A DNA stretch of 64,000 nt from the NCBI GenBank assembly GCA_037349315.1, contig JBAIAC010000591.1, positions 62,001 through 126,000 on the forward strand, written 5' to 3'. The stretch comes from Chelydra serpentina. Lineage: Eukaryota; Chordata; Testudines; Chelydridae. Positions 1-9,194 of this stretch are shown in pieces (within the stretch, counting starts at the first letter, position 1; each line of letters opens with the position of its first letter). The position numbers and the translations under genes were made by a program. The notes under the pieces were generated by a model. The model was given only the letters and a program-made list of their open reading frames with translations. It was not told the DNA's origin and ran no database searches.

Positions 1-1393
1 GCAACTGAGGTTGAATTGGACCTTTCTAGTTGGCTGGTGCAAGGCTGGCAAGGTTCCCAGTGGGCATCAGAGCTCTGGGATTACCTCTGGTTTCCCCACC
101 CATTGGCCTTGGCTGCTGCCCAGATGCCATCTTCTTCCGATGGGTCTCCATCCTCCTGCTGTTTGGAGTTCATAAGCTTTGAGTCATCCCTGCTAACCCT
201 CCCCAGCGTCTCCATGCCCCTGCCTCCAAAAGCACCAGAGACTCAAGACATAACTGTGCTGCCCACTGCCTGCTTCTGAGCTGATGTCAATAACAACTCA
301 TGGTCGTCTAGTGCCTCTCAGCTTCTGCACTCAGCTTCTCGCCCTAAGAGGGCAGCTACGTGTGGGCTGGAACGTACCAGCTGAGTAGCACGCAGCACTG
401 AGGGCGGAAAGAGGTGGATTCTGTAGTCAGTAGAAGCTGCAGCAGGTGATGGAGGCTAGCACTACAAACCCCTCCAAGCTGTAGTAGGATCTAGTCAAAT
501 ACCCCTCCCGTCCCAAACAGCCTCCCCTCCTTCCATTCCAAGCCCTCCTTAGAACACATCTTTGCCGCCCACTCTTTGGTGACCCCCCTTGCCAGAGCCA
601 GCCCCCAATATGCAGCCCGCACTAGGCTAGACTGCAGATCCAGACGGGTATGGTCTGCTACTAGATTGGAAGCATGGCAGGAGGACGTGCCTTCCTTTGT
701 ATTCCAGGGGTAGCAAGCACCCTGTCAGCACTCCCACAATGCTCTGGGCTTCGTGGGTGGCGCATGAACCGCTGGCTGCGGGAGGCTAGCCCGCACCCCC
801 ACCCATTCCACCCAAGGCCCCACTGCTGTGCCCACCCCCCCGCAGCCACCAGCCCCGGAGCGCCAGGAGGGCGGGCGGCGCAGCTCTGCCGTGGCCAGCA
901 CTGGCTGGGGGACTGGAGCCGCGTGCAGAGCGGCAGGAAGCCGGGACAGGGAGTCTGGGGTCAGAGTGTTCACAGGGCCACGTCAGGCTGTTTGGGGAGG
1001 CACAGCCTCCTGCAGCCCATGGTACCTGCCACCCATGCTGGGCTTCTAGTGACCTCCAAAGACCTCATGACTGCCAGTCCCCATGGGATGGGGCAAAGGC
1101 CTTTTGAGGTGCTTGGGCCTTAGTGATACCCCTCAGAAGCCTGCGGTGCCCCACTGCAGCCTGCTTTAGGGTTGCTCTTGAAGGAAGAGATTGTGAATGG
1201 TCCGATAGTTAGGGGCTGGCCTAGACTAGGACCTGGATTCAATTCCTGGCTCAGCTATCTAGTCCCCATGTGACCTAGGGCAAGCCAGCTCGCCTGGGCC
1301 TCAGTTTCCCCTATGTACCATGGCTGTTATTGCACTGCCCTCCCTCCGGGGGGGGGGGGGGGGGGGGGAAGAGGCATGCGGCGTACAAATAGC
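1..1393. other. Intergenic, no gene recognised
   Basis: I see no convincing gene here. The short open frames around 660-1120 lie in moderately GC-rich sequence on both strands, have no recognisable domain and no splice-linked partners. A run of 21 G residues lies at 1348-1368. Confidence 0.6.
1348..1368. repeat. Poly-G run (21 G)
   Basis: An uninterrupted run of 21 guanines. Such runs are length-variable and error-prone in assemblies, so the exact length should not be trusted. Confidence 0.95.
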
Positions 1394-1402
1394 ACCCGGG
1401 AC

Positions 1403-1524
1403 GAGGGTGACCAGATGACCAGATTTTATAGGGACAGTCCCGATTTTGGGGCTTTTTCTTATATAGGCTCCTATTACCCCCCCACCCCCATCCCGATTTT
1501 TTACACTTGCTGTCTGGTTACCCT
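1403..1524. mobile_element. Short TIR element (MITE) with 9-bp target duplication
   Basis: The element is about 122 bp. Its ends are near-perfect inverted repeats: AGGGTGACCAGA at 1404-1415 and TCTGGTTACCCT at 1513-1524, differing at one position. It is flanked by identical 9-bp direct repeats ACCCGGGAC at 1394-1402 and 1525-1533, which read as the target-site duplication. There is no coding capacity, so it is non-autonomous. A 9-bp duplication is typical of Mutator-like or Merlin-type elements rather than hAT (8 bp) or Tc1/mariner (TA). The superfamily is an inference. Confidence 0.75.
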
Positions 1525-1839
1525 ACCCGGGACTTAATGAAGCCTCATAACACAGCTCAGGCAGCTTCAGCCCCCTCAGCCTCCAGCAGCGAAAGCCGGC
1601 TGAGGAAGACGCTTATTTGCACAGTCACTCCTGAGCCTGGCATGGAGCTCAACTGCCCGAATGGGGCTGGAAACAACCCCAGCCCTGGGAGCAGGCGGGG
1701 TCTTTCACAGGAACTGGTTAGAAGGGGTCTTGCCCTGGTTCGCCCTCTTCCCTGAGCGGCTGCACTGGAAACCTGGAGGCAGCGGAAGAACGACCTTTTG
1801 GGTCCGACACAACCGGCCGACGCCCCAGTGCCTAATATA

Positions 1840-2015
1840 GGAGAAGTGACAAAGGGTTATATCTACCCCTGGACATTTCCACTGCTTGCATCTGAAGAAG
1901 TGGGTATTGACCCACGAAAGCTTATGCTCCAATACCTCCGTTAGTCTATAAGGTGCCACAGGACCCTTTGTCGCTTCTACCGATCCAGACTAACACGGCT
2001 CCCCCTCGGATAATA
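1840..2015 (+). mobile_element. Penelope-like element tail with hammerhead-like motif
   Basis: This stretch matches the widespread reptilian repeat that ends Penelope-like elements, recognised from its 'TTAGTCTATAAGGTGCCAC' block and the following 'AGACTAACACGGCT' block. Inside it, CTGAAGA at 1892-1898 is followed by a GTGGGT...ACCCAC helix and GAAA at 1916-1919, then a small GC-TTAT-GC helix. This is the order of boxes in a hammerhead ribozyme core (CUGANGA, stem II, GAAA, stem III). The reverse transcriptase is missing, so this is a 5'-truncated or pseudo-LTR-only copy. Confidence 0.65.
1892..1930 (+). ncRNA. Hammerhead-ribozyme-like motif
   Basis: CUGAAGA, a 6-bp stem II with a short loop, the GAAA box and a minimal stem III follow in the canonical order. 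Helix I pairing in this copy is poor, so present self-cleavage is doubtful. Hammerhead ribozymes are known in Penelope-like elements, which supports the reading. Confidence 0.5.
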
Positions 2016-2650
2016 CAGGAGAGGCAGGGTTTGCAAACAGGCCCTATGCACAACCACCAGAGCTTTTCTCTCCCCTATGCGATAGGGGGCCCAATCCAGC
2101 CGAGAGCTTCATGGCTTCCGATTGCAAGGGACAGGGCTAGCATTCGGTGCCAGGCTCCCTCGCATTCCCAAAGCGAACAATCCGAAGCCAGGTGGCCTGG
2201 TAGCAGAGCCCAAGTGAGGATGCTCGTCCATGCTGCCAGCTCTGGACTTCTAACTGGGCCGTGGGCCCCTAATTCTTGTGCTGGGAGACAGATTTAACCA
2301 GGATTCAGGTATGACTGTATTAAACTACAAGAGCATTGTTTATGGAGGTCAGTTTACCTTGCTCCCTCTCCACTTGTGCACCATCCTTTCCATGTAGGTT
2401 AGGGAGCCAGCCGATCTGGGGGCCTCTCTGCGCTGCCTCAACTTTAGGATGTTTTATTTGGTGGGGCGGGGGAATTACAGTAGAGCACAAAGTCCCCAGA
2501 GGATTGTGTAAGGAAAGCCTGCATGGGTTTAGCTAGAAGCAGGGCAATTGCAGCCGCCTGTTGTATACTTTGCCAGAGAGCAGAGGCAGCCTGTCTCCCG
2601 GCTGGCAAGGAAAAGTCAGCCCTGCTCAATTCAGAAAGCTGGGATGCAAG
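2016..2650. other. Intergenic, nothing recognised
   Basis: Short open frames occur on both strands, but none shows a recognisable domain or splice structure. I see no RNA gene or clear repeat. Confidence 0.5.
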
Positions 2651-3830
2651 TGTGATGTTCTATGGAATTGGGGAGATACCAATAGTGTAAAATTGCAATG
2701 ACTTATGCCAGATATGCCGTGCAAGATATCTGCAAAAATGGTATGATTTGCCAGTTATGATAATCTTGTTTATATGTTTGTATCACCTTTTGTATTATGA
2801 GTTATAGATACGTATGTATGTCTGTATTTTAAACTTGGGCTAGGCTTCTGGGTGACACCCCCAGATAGTTTGGCATCAGCATTGCCTAGCTGCTTGATGG
2901 CCCATTAAGGACCATCAGCTACACACCTGACCCATTGAGAAAAGGCAAGGGATACACTTGATGACTCAGCAAGGCAGGCAGGGGCATATGGACAGAACTC
3001 TAAGGGCTTGTCTTCACTACCTGCGGCGGGTAGCAATCGATCTATCGGGGATCGATTTTTCACGTCTCGTTTAGACGCAATTAATCGATCCCCGAAAGCG
3101 CTCCCCGTCGGCTCTGGAAATCCACCTCATCGAAAGGCGGAAGCGGAATCGACGTGGGAGCGGCAGCGATCAACTCGCCGCCGTCCTCACGGCCAGGTAA
3201 GTCGATTACGATACGCCGACTTCAGCTACGTTATTCACATAGCTGAAGCTGCGTATCGTAGATTGATCCCCCCCCCCCTAGTGTAGCCCTGGGCTAGGGC
3301 TTCCAGGCTATGTGCTGGGCAGCTTGTGTTTGGGACAAAGGTAGCCCAAGCCGCACGGCAAAAACCTATAAAAGGCAGCTGCATCTTCTCCATTTTGTAT
3401 TCAGTCCTGCTTCTTGTCTTTATTCCTGCTTTTTACCTCTGGAATAACCTCTCTACAAATGAAGCTCTGGACAAAGGACTGAATAACCCATCCAAGCTGT
3501 GAATGTTTTCCAGAGGGACTTTCAAGCCAGCAAACTCACCAATACTGCTAGGAACCTGATGGACTCTGAAGGCTTTGTATGTGACTGTTTTGCCATTTAC
3601 CATCTCTCTTTTTGTTCTTTCTTTTTTCTTTATAATAATGCTTTAGTTTTAGACACTAAAGCATTGGCTGACAGCATGGCATTTTGGGTAAGATCCAAAC
3701 CTATACTGTCCTGGGAATGTGGCTGACCCTTTGGGATCAGAAGAACATTTTGTATATACGAGCAGAGTTTTTAAATAACTTCTCACTGTACTGGACCTAG
3801 GTGCTGATTGGGAGCCAGAGACTAGCGTGC
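2651..3830 (+). mobile_element. LTR-like segment of an endogenous retroelement, interrupted by a DNA element
   Basis: The stretch reads like a solo LTR: an AT-rich left part, a TATA box TATAAAAG at 3367-3374 preceded by GC-richer sequence, then T-rich sequence. It lacks coding capacity. I could not fix both ends, and a clean target duplication is not visible, so the limits are approximate. A palindromic DNA element sits inside it (about 3003-3290), splitting left and right parts. It may be an ordinary low-complexity intergenic stretch with a chance TATA box instead. Confidence 0.4.
3003..3290. mobile_element. Palindrome-rich non-autonomous DNA element
   Basis: The segment begins AGGGCTTGTCTTCACTA and ends with CTAGTGTAGCCCTG, weakly matching inverted ends of the type seen in turtle MITEs. 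It holds two striking internal hairpins. TCGGGGATCGATT at 3045-3057 pairs perfectly with 3083-3095. TACGATACGC at 3207-3216 pairs with 3251-3260, with further pairing inside it. Both hairpins are CpG- and GATC-rich, unlike the flanking AT-rich sequence, which supports a separate origin. No transposase is encoded. Confidence 0.6.
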
Positions 3831-4013
3831 AATAGAGGGAGCTGTGTGATTTATTTTTTGCGTCTTGATAACCAGTATGTGTGGGGGAGGCAGAAGCACA
3901 GTTTGTGGCTGACTGAGTAGTTTAACTTCAGTGTTACCCACCAGTCTTGAGAGTATCTGCTCTCCCTTTTGCAGCCCGCCTTGACCTTGGCATTTCCAGT
4001 GAGGGCTGCCCCA

Positions 4014-4395
4014 GGCTTGGCTGTAGACCATGGATCATGTGGTGTGTCCTGGATGGAAGCTGGAGGCATGTAGGTAAGTGTAGCAGTCAGTAGGTTTTCG
4101 GTATAGGGTGGTGTTTATGTGACCATCACTTATTTGCACTGTAGTGTCCAGGAAGTGGACCTCTTGTGTGGACTGGTCCAGGCTGAAGTTGATGGTGGGG
4201 TGGAAACTGTTGAAATCCAGGTGGAATTCCTCAAGGGCCTCCTTCCTGTGGGTCCATATGATGAAGATGTCATCAATGTAGCACAAGTAGAGGAGGGGTG
4301 CTAGGCGACACCTCCTCATCAGTTATTGGGAGTGGACGACATCCACCCTGACTGAATTGACCTTGTCATCACGGGTTCTCCACTTGTAAGGCAAC
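4014..4395 (-). pseudogene. Penelope-like reverse transcriptase fragment
   Basis: On the minus strand a 94-codon frame contains the RT active-site motif Y-I-D-D followed by the sequence that also occurs at 9840-10080 in the plus-strand Penelope-like element (…DGHINTTLY…KPTD.YTYLHASSFHPGH…). The fragment starts and ends inside the RT domain and has no endonuclease, so it is a dead piece. It lies next to a plus-strand element tail (4405-4545), that is, head to head with it. Confidence 0.8.
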
Positions 4396-4404
4396 TCCCT
4401 TCTC

Positions 4405-4545
4405 CTCATGTGTCAGTATATTTATGCCGGCATCTGTAATTTTCATTCCATGCATCTGAAGGGGTTTTTTTTACCCACAAAAGCTTATGCCCAAATAAAT
4501 CTGTTAGTCTTTAAGGTGCCACTGGACTCCTCGTTGTTTTTCAAA
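4405..4545 (+). mobile_element. Penelope-like tail, second copy, decayed hammerhead motif
   Basis: Same terminal repeat as at 1840-2015, recognised by 'CTGTTAGTCTTTAAGGTGCC' and the upstream ACCCACAAAAGCTTATGC block. The ribozyme core is damaged here: the first box reads CTGAAGG, stem II is shortened and the GAAA box reads CAAAA, so this copy should be inactive. Confidence 0.65.
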
Positions 4546-5070
4546 ACAGTTAAGTCGGCTTCAGTTCATACCATGTGTTATTTTGATGCACGTCTGTCAG
4601 GGACCCCCATACCACTTCAGCATTTGCTCTTTGTTCAGACCGGTTCAAATGTTGATCAGGGGGGATCCCTTCATTGTGGGGATTCAACAGCCAGAGCATA
4701 TCCTGGAGACAACTGCAAGAGACTCCTGTGGCAAGTGGTCACTTTCAGGGGCCTCTCCGAGCCACCTGTTTGCCTTTCCCCTCTGCACTAGAAGTTTCCT
4801 CTTTACAGTTAGAGGCTAAACTCCCACCTGACCGCCGCTGGGTGCTGCAGGGCTGCACTCACTCACACCAGGGGGAATTCACCCCAGAAGTTTCAAATCC
4901 CTTTCCACACTTGTTTAAGTTTTGGCTGCCATGGCACAAGTAACACCAAGGTTACTTGTGCCATGTGTAGCGCCCCCATGCTGCCACTGCTGGTCCCTAG
5001 CTTTAGGCCAAGCCGTGATCGCTATTTTTTGCATCCTCTTATTAGAATTAGCTATCCTGTTGTTATGATG
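4546..5070. other. Intergenic with a perfect 15-bp hairpin
   Basis: No gene is recognised. The only notable structure is a perfect inverted repeat: 4930-4944 pairs with 4951-4965 around a 6-base loop. Confidence 0.5.
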
Positions 5071-5071
5071 T

Positions 5072-5250
5072 CATAAGAACGGCCAGACGGGGTCAGACCA
5101 AAGGTTCATCTAGCCCAGTATCCTGTCCTCTGACAGTGCCCAATGCCAGGTGCCCCAGAGGGAATGAACAGAACAGGGAATTATCAAGCGATCCATCCCC
5201 TGTGGCCCATTCCCAGCCTCTAGCGAATAGAAGCTAGGGACACCATGTCT
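5072..5250 (-). mobile_element. CR1-type LINE 3' fragment
   Basis: In reverse orientation this matches the 3' end of the CR1-type copy at 31885-32620 (the shared stretch runs through 'TGGTCTGA…CAG…TGGCC.TTCTTATG' in the sense direction). Only the last ~180 bp are present, as is usual for 5'-truncated LINE insertions. No coding sequence remains. Confidence 0.7.
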
Positions 5251-6317
5251 TCCCCTCCCAAACTGCCATCACTTCATCAGTCTTTGTTGGGAGGCCTGGA
5301 GCCTCATTCTTTCTCCTGGCACGTCCTTGCATTCTGACCTGGTTTTTCACTCGTCTGTAAGATTGCCCCTGTCGACTGCTTCCTCGGCATCACTGGCAGC
5401 TGGAGTTGGGAGTGGTAGTCTTGGCTTTTGCGGTATGGTACACACCAGCTTTTGGCACATCCTGAACCAAACATGTTTTGCTCCACTCTGCCAGCACGAG
5501 CCACAATTTGAGAGTCTGAGGTTTTATTTCCAATGCAGCTCCTAAGAAACCACTGCGTACTGGAGTCACTATATCCCTTCCCACTAGCAAAGCTTGGCTG
5601 TACAGCTGAATGGCACACCAGGCCCTGACAGTGCAGGCTGGTTCGGTCATACCAACTAGTCAAATGTGTCGCGCAGTCGAGGACTCTGCAGCCTCCATGT
5701 GCAAATCTAGCAACACATGGATGGGTTTTGGGGGGCTGGGACCCAAGCCATGAGGCTTTAATCAGAAACAGACCCCTATTCAACCCTAACCCTAACCCTA
5801 TTCAACTTGTATTCCTTGGAGCTAGTCACACTATACAGCAAGGCCAATACACTTTGAAGTAGCTGAAGCTTCCACGGAGTCTCCAAGCGTAGGCAGACCA
5901 GTGGCGGGTTGTGCACCCGGCTGAGTGGGTAATGTGCGTAATATACCAACAGGTGGAACTGTGTTGTATTTTACACCATCTGGGGACCAATGCAGCAATT
6001 TTATTTTTAGGCTATTTACTTAGGTGGAGCTGTAATTTAGGTGGTATATTGAATGTTTTTGTGACATTGAATATTTTTTTGTGTATTTTTATTGGTGGTT
6101 TATTTTAGGTTTTTTTTTTTTTTTTCAGGCAGAACTGTAAGTGTTGTCAATATGAATGGAGGTCTTCCTCCTCCAAAGGTAGGGGCCACTGTTTTTAGGT
6201 GGACGCAAAAATTTTTTTTGGGGGGGAGGCGCTCAGGTAGTGAGGGATGTAATAATTTGTTGCGTAATAGTATTGGGTGTGGCTCTGGCCCTTTTTGGAT
6301 TTTGTTTGGAATTGAAT
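5251..6317. other. Intergenic; short interstitial telomeric repeat
   Basis: No gene is recognised. Three tandem CCCTAA units lie at about 5782-5800. The region becomes T-rich after 5950, grading into the retroviral relic. Confidence 0.5.
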
Positions 6318-7990
6318 TTAAGAGAAATACACAGGGCCAGGGGACCTGGGGCTTTTGGCAGGGGGTCGCTCCCGGAAAAATACCCAGGCAATACGTAATG
6401 CTACATTTTTAAGATCCTGTACCGCAATTGCTCCCCTGCCAATCGATAATTGATTGTTTTTTTTATTAAGGCTAATTGTGAACAGTAGTAAAATTAACAA
6501 GGGAGGTAAAAGCATTGGAAACCCGAGGATTCCATACATGCATCATTTTGATGATTTTGGAGATTTGAAGCAGCAAGAGCGGTTCTACCACTTTTGCTTA
6601 GGGTGTTTTGGGGCATAGGCGCCGACTCCGTGGGTGCTCCGGAGCTGGAGCACCCACGGAGAAAAATAAGCACCCACCAGCAGCTCCCCGCCCGCCCCGG
6701 GGCCCACGCCTAGCTTACCGGAGCACCGGGCAATGTTGCGGGGCCCCGCCCCCGACGCCGGGTGACGTTGTGTCAGCGGTGGGGCCCGGCGACGTCACCC
6801 GGCATCGGGGGCGGGACACCACAACGTCACCCGGCATCAGTGCCCCGCCCCCGACGCTGGGCGCTGACAAAGCAAAGGGAACAGGAAAGGAGTAACGTAA
6901 CATGAATGCATTTATGGGGGAAACCAAAGCGCCTATCACATTTTTGAAGCCATTTGTTGTTTTGTTACAGCGCATTTTGGCCTTTGTTGTGGATGTCATT
7001 TGCCTGGTTTAGGAGGTCGCAACAACAATATTTTGCCCAGGGATTAGGGGTGGCTATTGTGTGACAAAGGGCTTTTTAGTTTGTTTTAGGCTATTACAGG
7101 GGGAATAGGGTTTGTTTTTGGGGCTTTATGGAAGGTCCGGGGCCACCCCCAGGTATTTTGCTGTGGCTTTACGGGGTGTATTTGAACCGTGCATTGCTTT
7201 TTCATTTTAGTTTTGCGCTATACTGTGGCTCAAGCCCCGTTGGTGGCTCGAACTATGGGAAGCCTTTGGAGGGCTGTTGGTTTGGTTTTTTTAGAAATTG
7301 TAATTATTTGGATAATTTTATGGAGAGATGGAAACCTGGATGGCTTAGGCAGGGGGTTGGTTTACAACCGAAGTCCACGATGTTATGACCTAGGAGGAAG
7401 CATATGTTTTGAGCTGGTCGGTATGTGCTTATTTTAATGTACTGGGTAGCCGCAGTTGGTAAACTATTGGAGAGATGCGGTTTACCACAGGATATGGGCC
7501 CATCCACTTAGCATTTAGGGTATGGGCTGGGTTTTTTTAGTTTTTGTAATATTATTATGTTTTTAATTTGATATTTTTGGATGTTTTAAATATTATTTTG
7601 TGTGTTTGGGTGTGTTTTTTGTTTTGTTTAATGGCTTTGCAAGTTTTATAAAGCTTTTTTTTTAATTGGGCAACGTATTGACTGTTTGGTGAATTGGTGG
7701 GTACATTTTTTTTTGTATAAATTATTTTATATTATTGGGCGATTAAAAAAAAGATATGATAGGGGGTATACCCAGTGCCCAGGCGGTTAGAATTGCATAG
7801 GGCTGCCAAAATAGTAGGCAGCTTTTGGGGCTTATTTGTTTTTGAAGTAGAGCATATTTTATGGAGGGTGTTTTTTAAATTTTGGTTTTGTTGTTTTAGT
7901 GTGCTGCTGCTTTGTGGCCAATAATTAATGTGTATTTGTTGTTTAATATTTAGGGCAGCAAGGAAGGATTTAAGGACCTCCCCCACGAAT
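6318..7990 (-). pseudogene. A-rich endogenous retroelement relic (integrase to possible env)
   Basis: On the minus strand two frames carry integrase features. Codons at about 7990-7732 resemble the end of the integrase catalytic core (a PQSS motif and the conserved region after it). Codons at 7520-7429 form a GPY/F-type C-terminal module (W-M-G-P-Y followed by a Y-Q-L-R-L-P motif) that ends at a stop. Downstream, the frame at 6539-6318 holds a long hydrophobic stretch that could be an env membrane segment, but this part is weak. The minus strand is very A-rich, as many retroviral genomes are. Multiple stops and frame changes show it is long dead. No LTRs were found. Confidence 0.5.
6628..6865. 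repeat. GC-rich inverted repeats inside AT-rich DNA
   Basis: A perfect 13-bp hairpin (6628-6640 with 6647-6659) is followed by a larger imperfect inverted repeat at about 6745-6865 built on the block GCCGGGTGACGT and its reverse complement. The GC content contrasts sharply with the flanks, so this is probably a separate inserted element. No coding sequence is present. Confidence 0.55.
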
Positions 7991-8784
7991 GCCCCCTCTG
8001 GTCAGAACCAATGATGTGGGGTGTGCCATATTAGCAAAAAAAAATTTGTATAGTTTTTTGGCAGCCACCGCTGCGGTGTTGACCCATGCTTTTATTTAGG
8101 CTGAAAACATATTATTATTAGGAGGTATTTATAATTTTTTTTGGTAGTAGGTAGCAAATTTAATAAAAATGTATTTGTAGATGCTGCTATATTTTTGGGG
8201 GTTCTTTGCTTTTGTACAATGGGGAGCTGGGTTTTTTGCTTTACCTGAGCACATTTAAGACCTTTTTTTATAATTTGCTGTATTATTTGTTTTTGTTTTG
8301 GTTATTGTGCTATTTGCTTAATTTTGAATAGGTTTTTAAAAAAAAATTTATGTGCTTATTTATGTAACTTCTGGACTATGTTTTTTTTTTGGCTTGGCGG
8401 TGGCTAGTTTTGTGACCAATGCAGCTGTTTTGCTTGAACGGATTTGAGTTAGCTTATTTATGCGTTTGTTTTATTTATGCAGTAATTTTTTGTTTTTATG
8501 GACATGTGATTTTATTTAGGTGATTAAAATGTTTCCCTTTTGTGCCCTGTATGTTGTTTTTTTGCTTTTTTTTTTTTAAATGTTTGATAGGCTTATGGAT
8601 TGTAGTTTAATTATTTTTAAACCATAAAAACATGTTGATTTTTTTTTGTACTATATATTTATTATTTGTTACTAAATATATTGCAGAGGGTTTTTTAAAT
8701 TGTTTTTTATATTTTAGAATTTGGAGCACTGCTTTTATTTTGGTGTTTTGTGCTGAACCATGCGCCAGGTTTTTTGAGGCTTAC
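7991..8784. other. T-rich intergenic tract
   Basis: Extremely T-rich on the plus strand with many poly-T runs. It could be further 5' sequence of the minus-strand retroelement relic, but I recognise no domain in it. Confidence 0.45.
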
Positions 8785-8960
8785 TTCCCCCCACTGGGTT
8801 GTAAATTTACTATCAACTCAAGAAAGTGACCTGCATGTTGCTGTAGACAGCTTAATTAAAAACGCCACTCAATGCACAGCCACTGGCCAAAAAACGCTAC
8901 CCACATGTAAGGATTCACAAAGAATGGGATGGAGAACAACACCAAACATCTGTATATAAA
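8785..8960 (+). mobile_element. CR1-type LINE fragment
   Basis: The stretch around 8825-8900 (AAGTGACCTGCATG...CACTGGCCAAAAAACGCTA) resembles the end of the ORF2-derived part of turtle CR1 LINEs. It is short and decayed, with no intact frame. The boundary on the right is uncertain. Confidence 0.45.
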
Positions 8961-9194
8961 TGAAAGGGGCAACCTCGAATATCCTGGGACCACCATGGTT
9001 ACTACAGGAGTGAACACGGAGTATTTTATATCTATCTTTGAGAATTGGGGAGGAAATAGGTCACAAAATATTTAATAGGATAGAAAACCACCAAGATCTG
9101 AAGTGATTTTATATGGATACTAAATATGTGAGAAAAGTGGGAGAGTTTGATGGGATTCTCTATGGCAGTTCATTAAACAGTCACAGGGAGCCCT

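Noticed and set aside
7128..7437. Plus-strand frames of ~85 codons in the T-rich region
   Set aside because: They are antisense to the retroviral relic and show only hydrophobic residues from T-rich codons.
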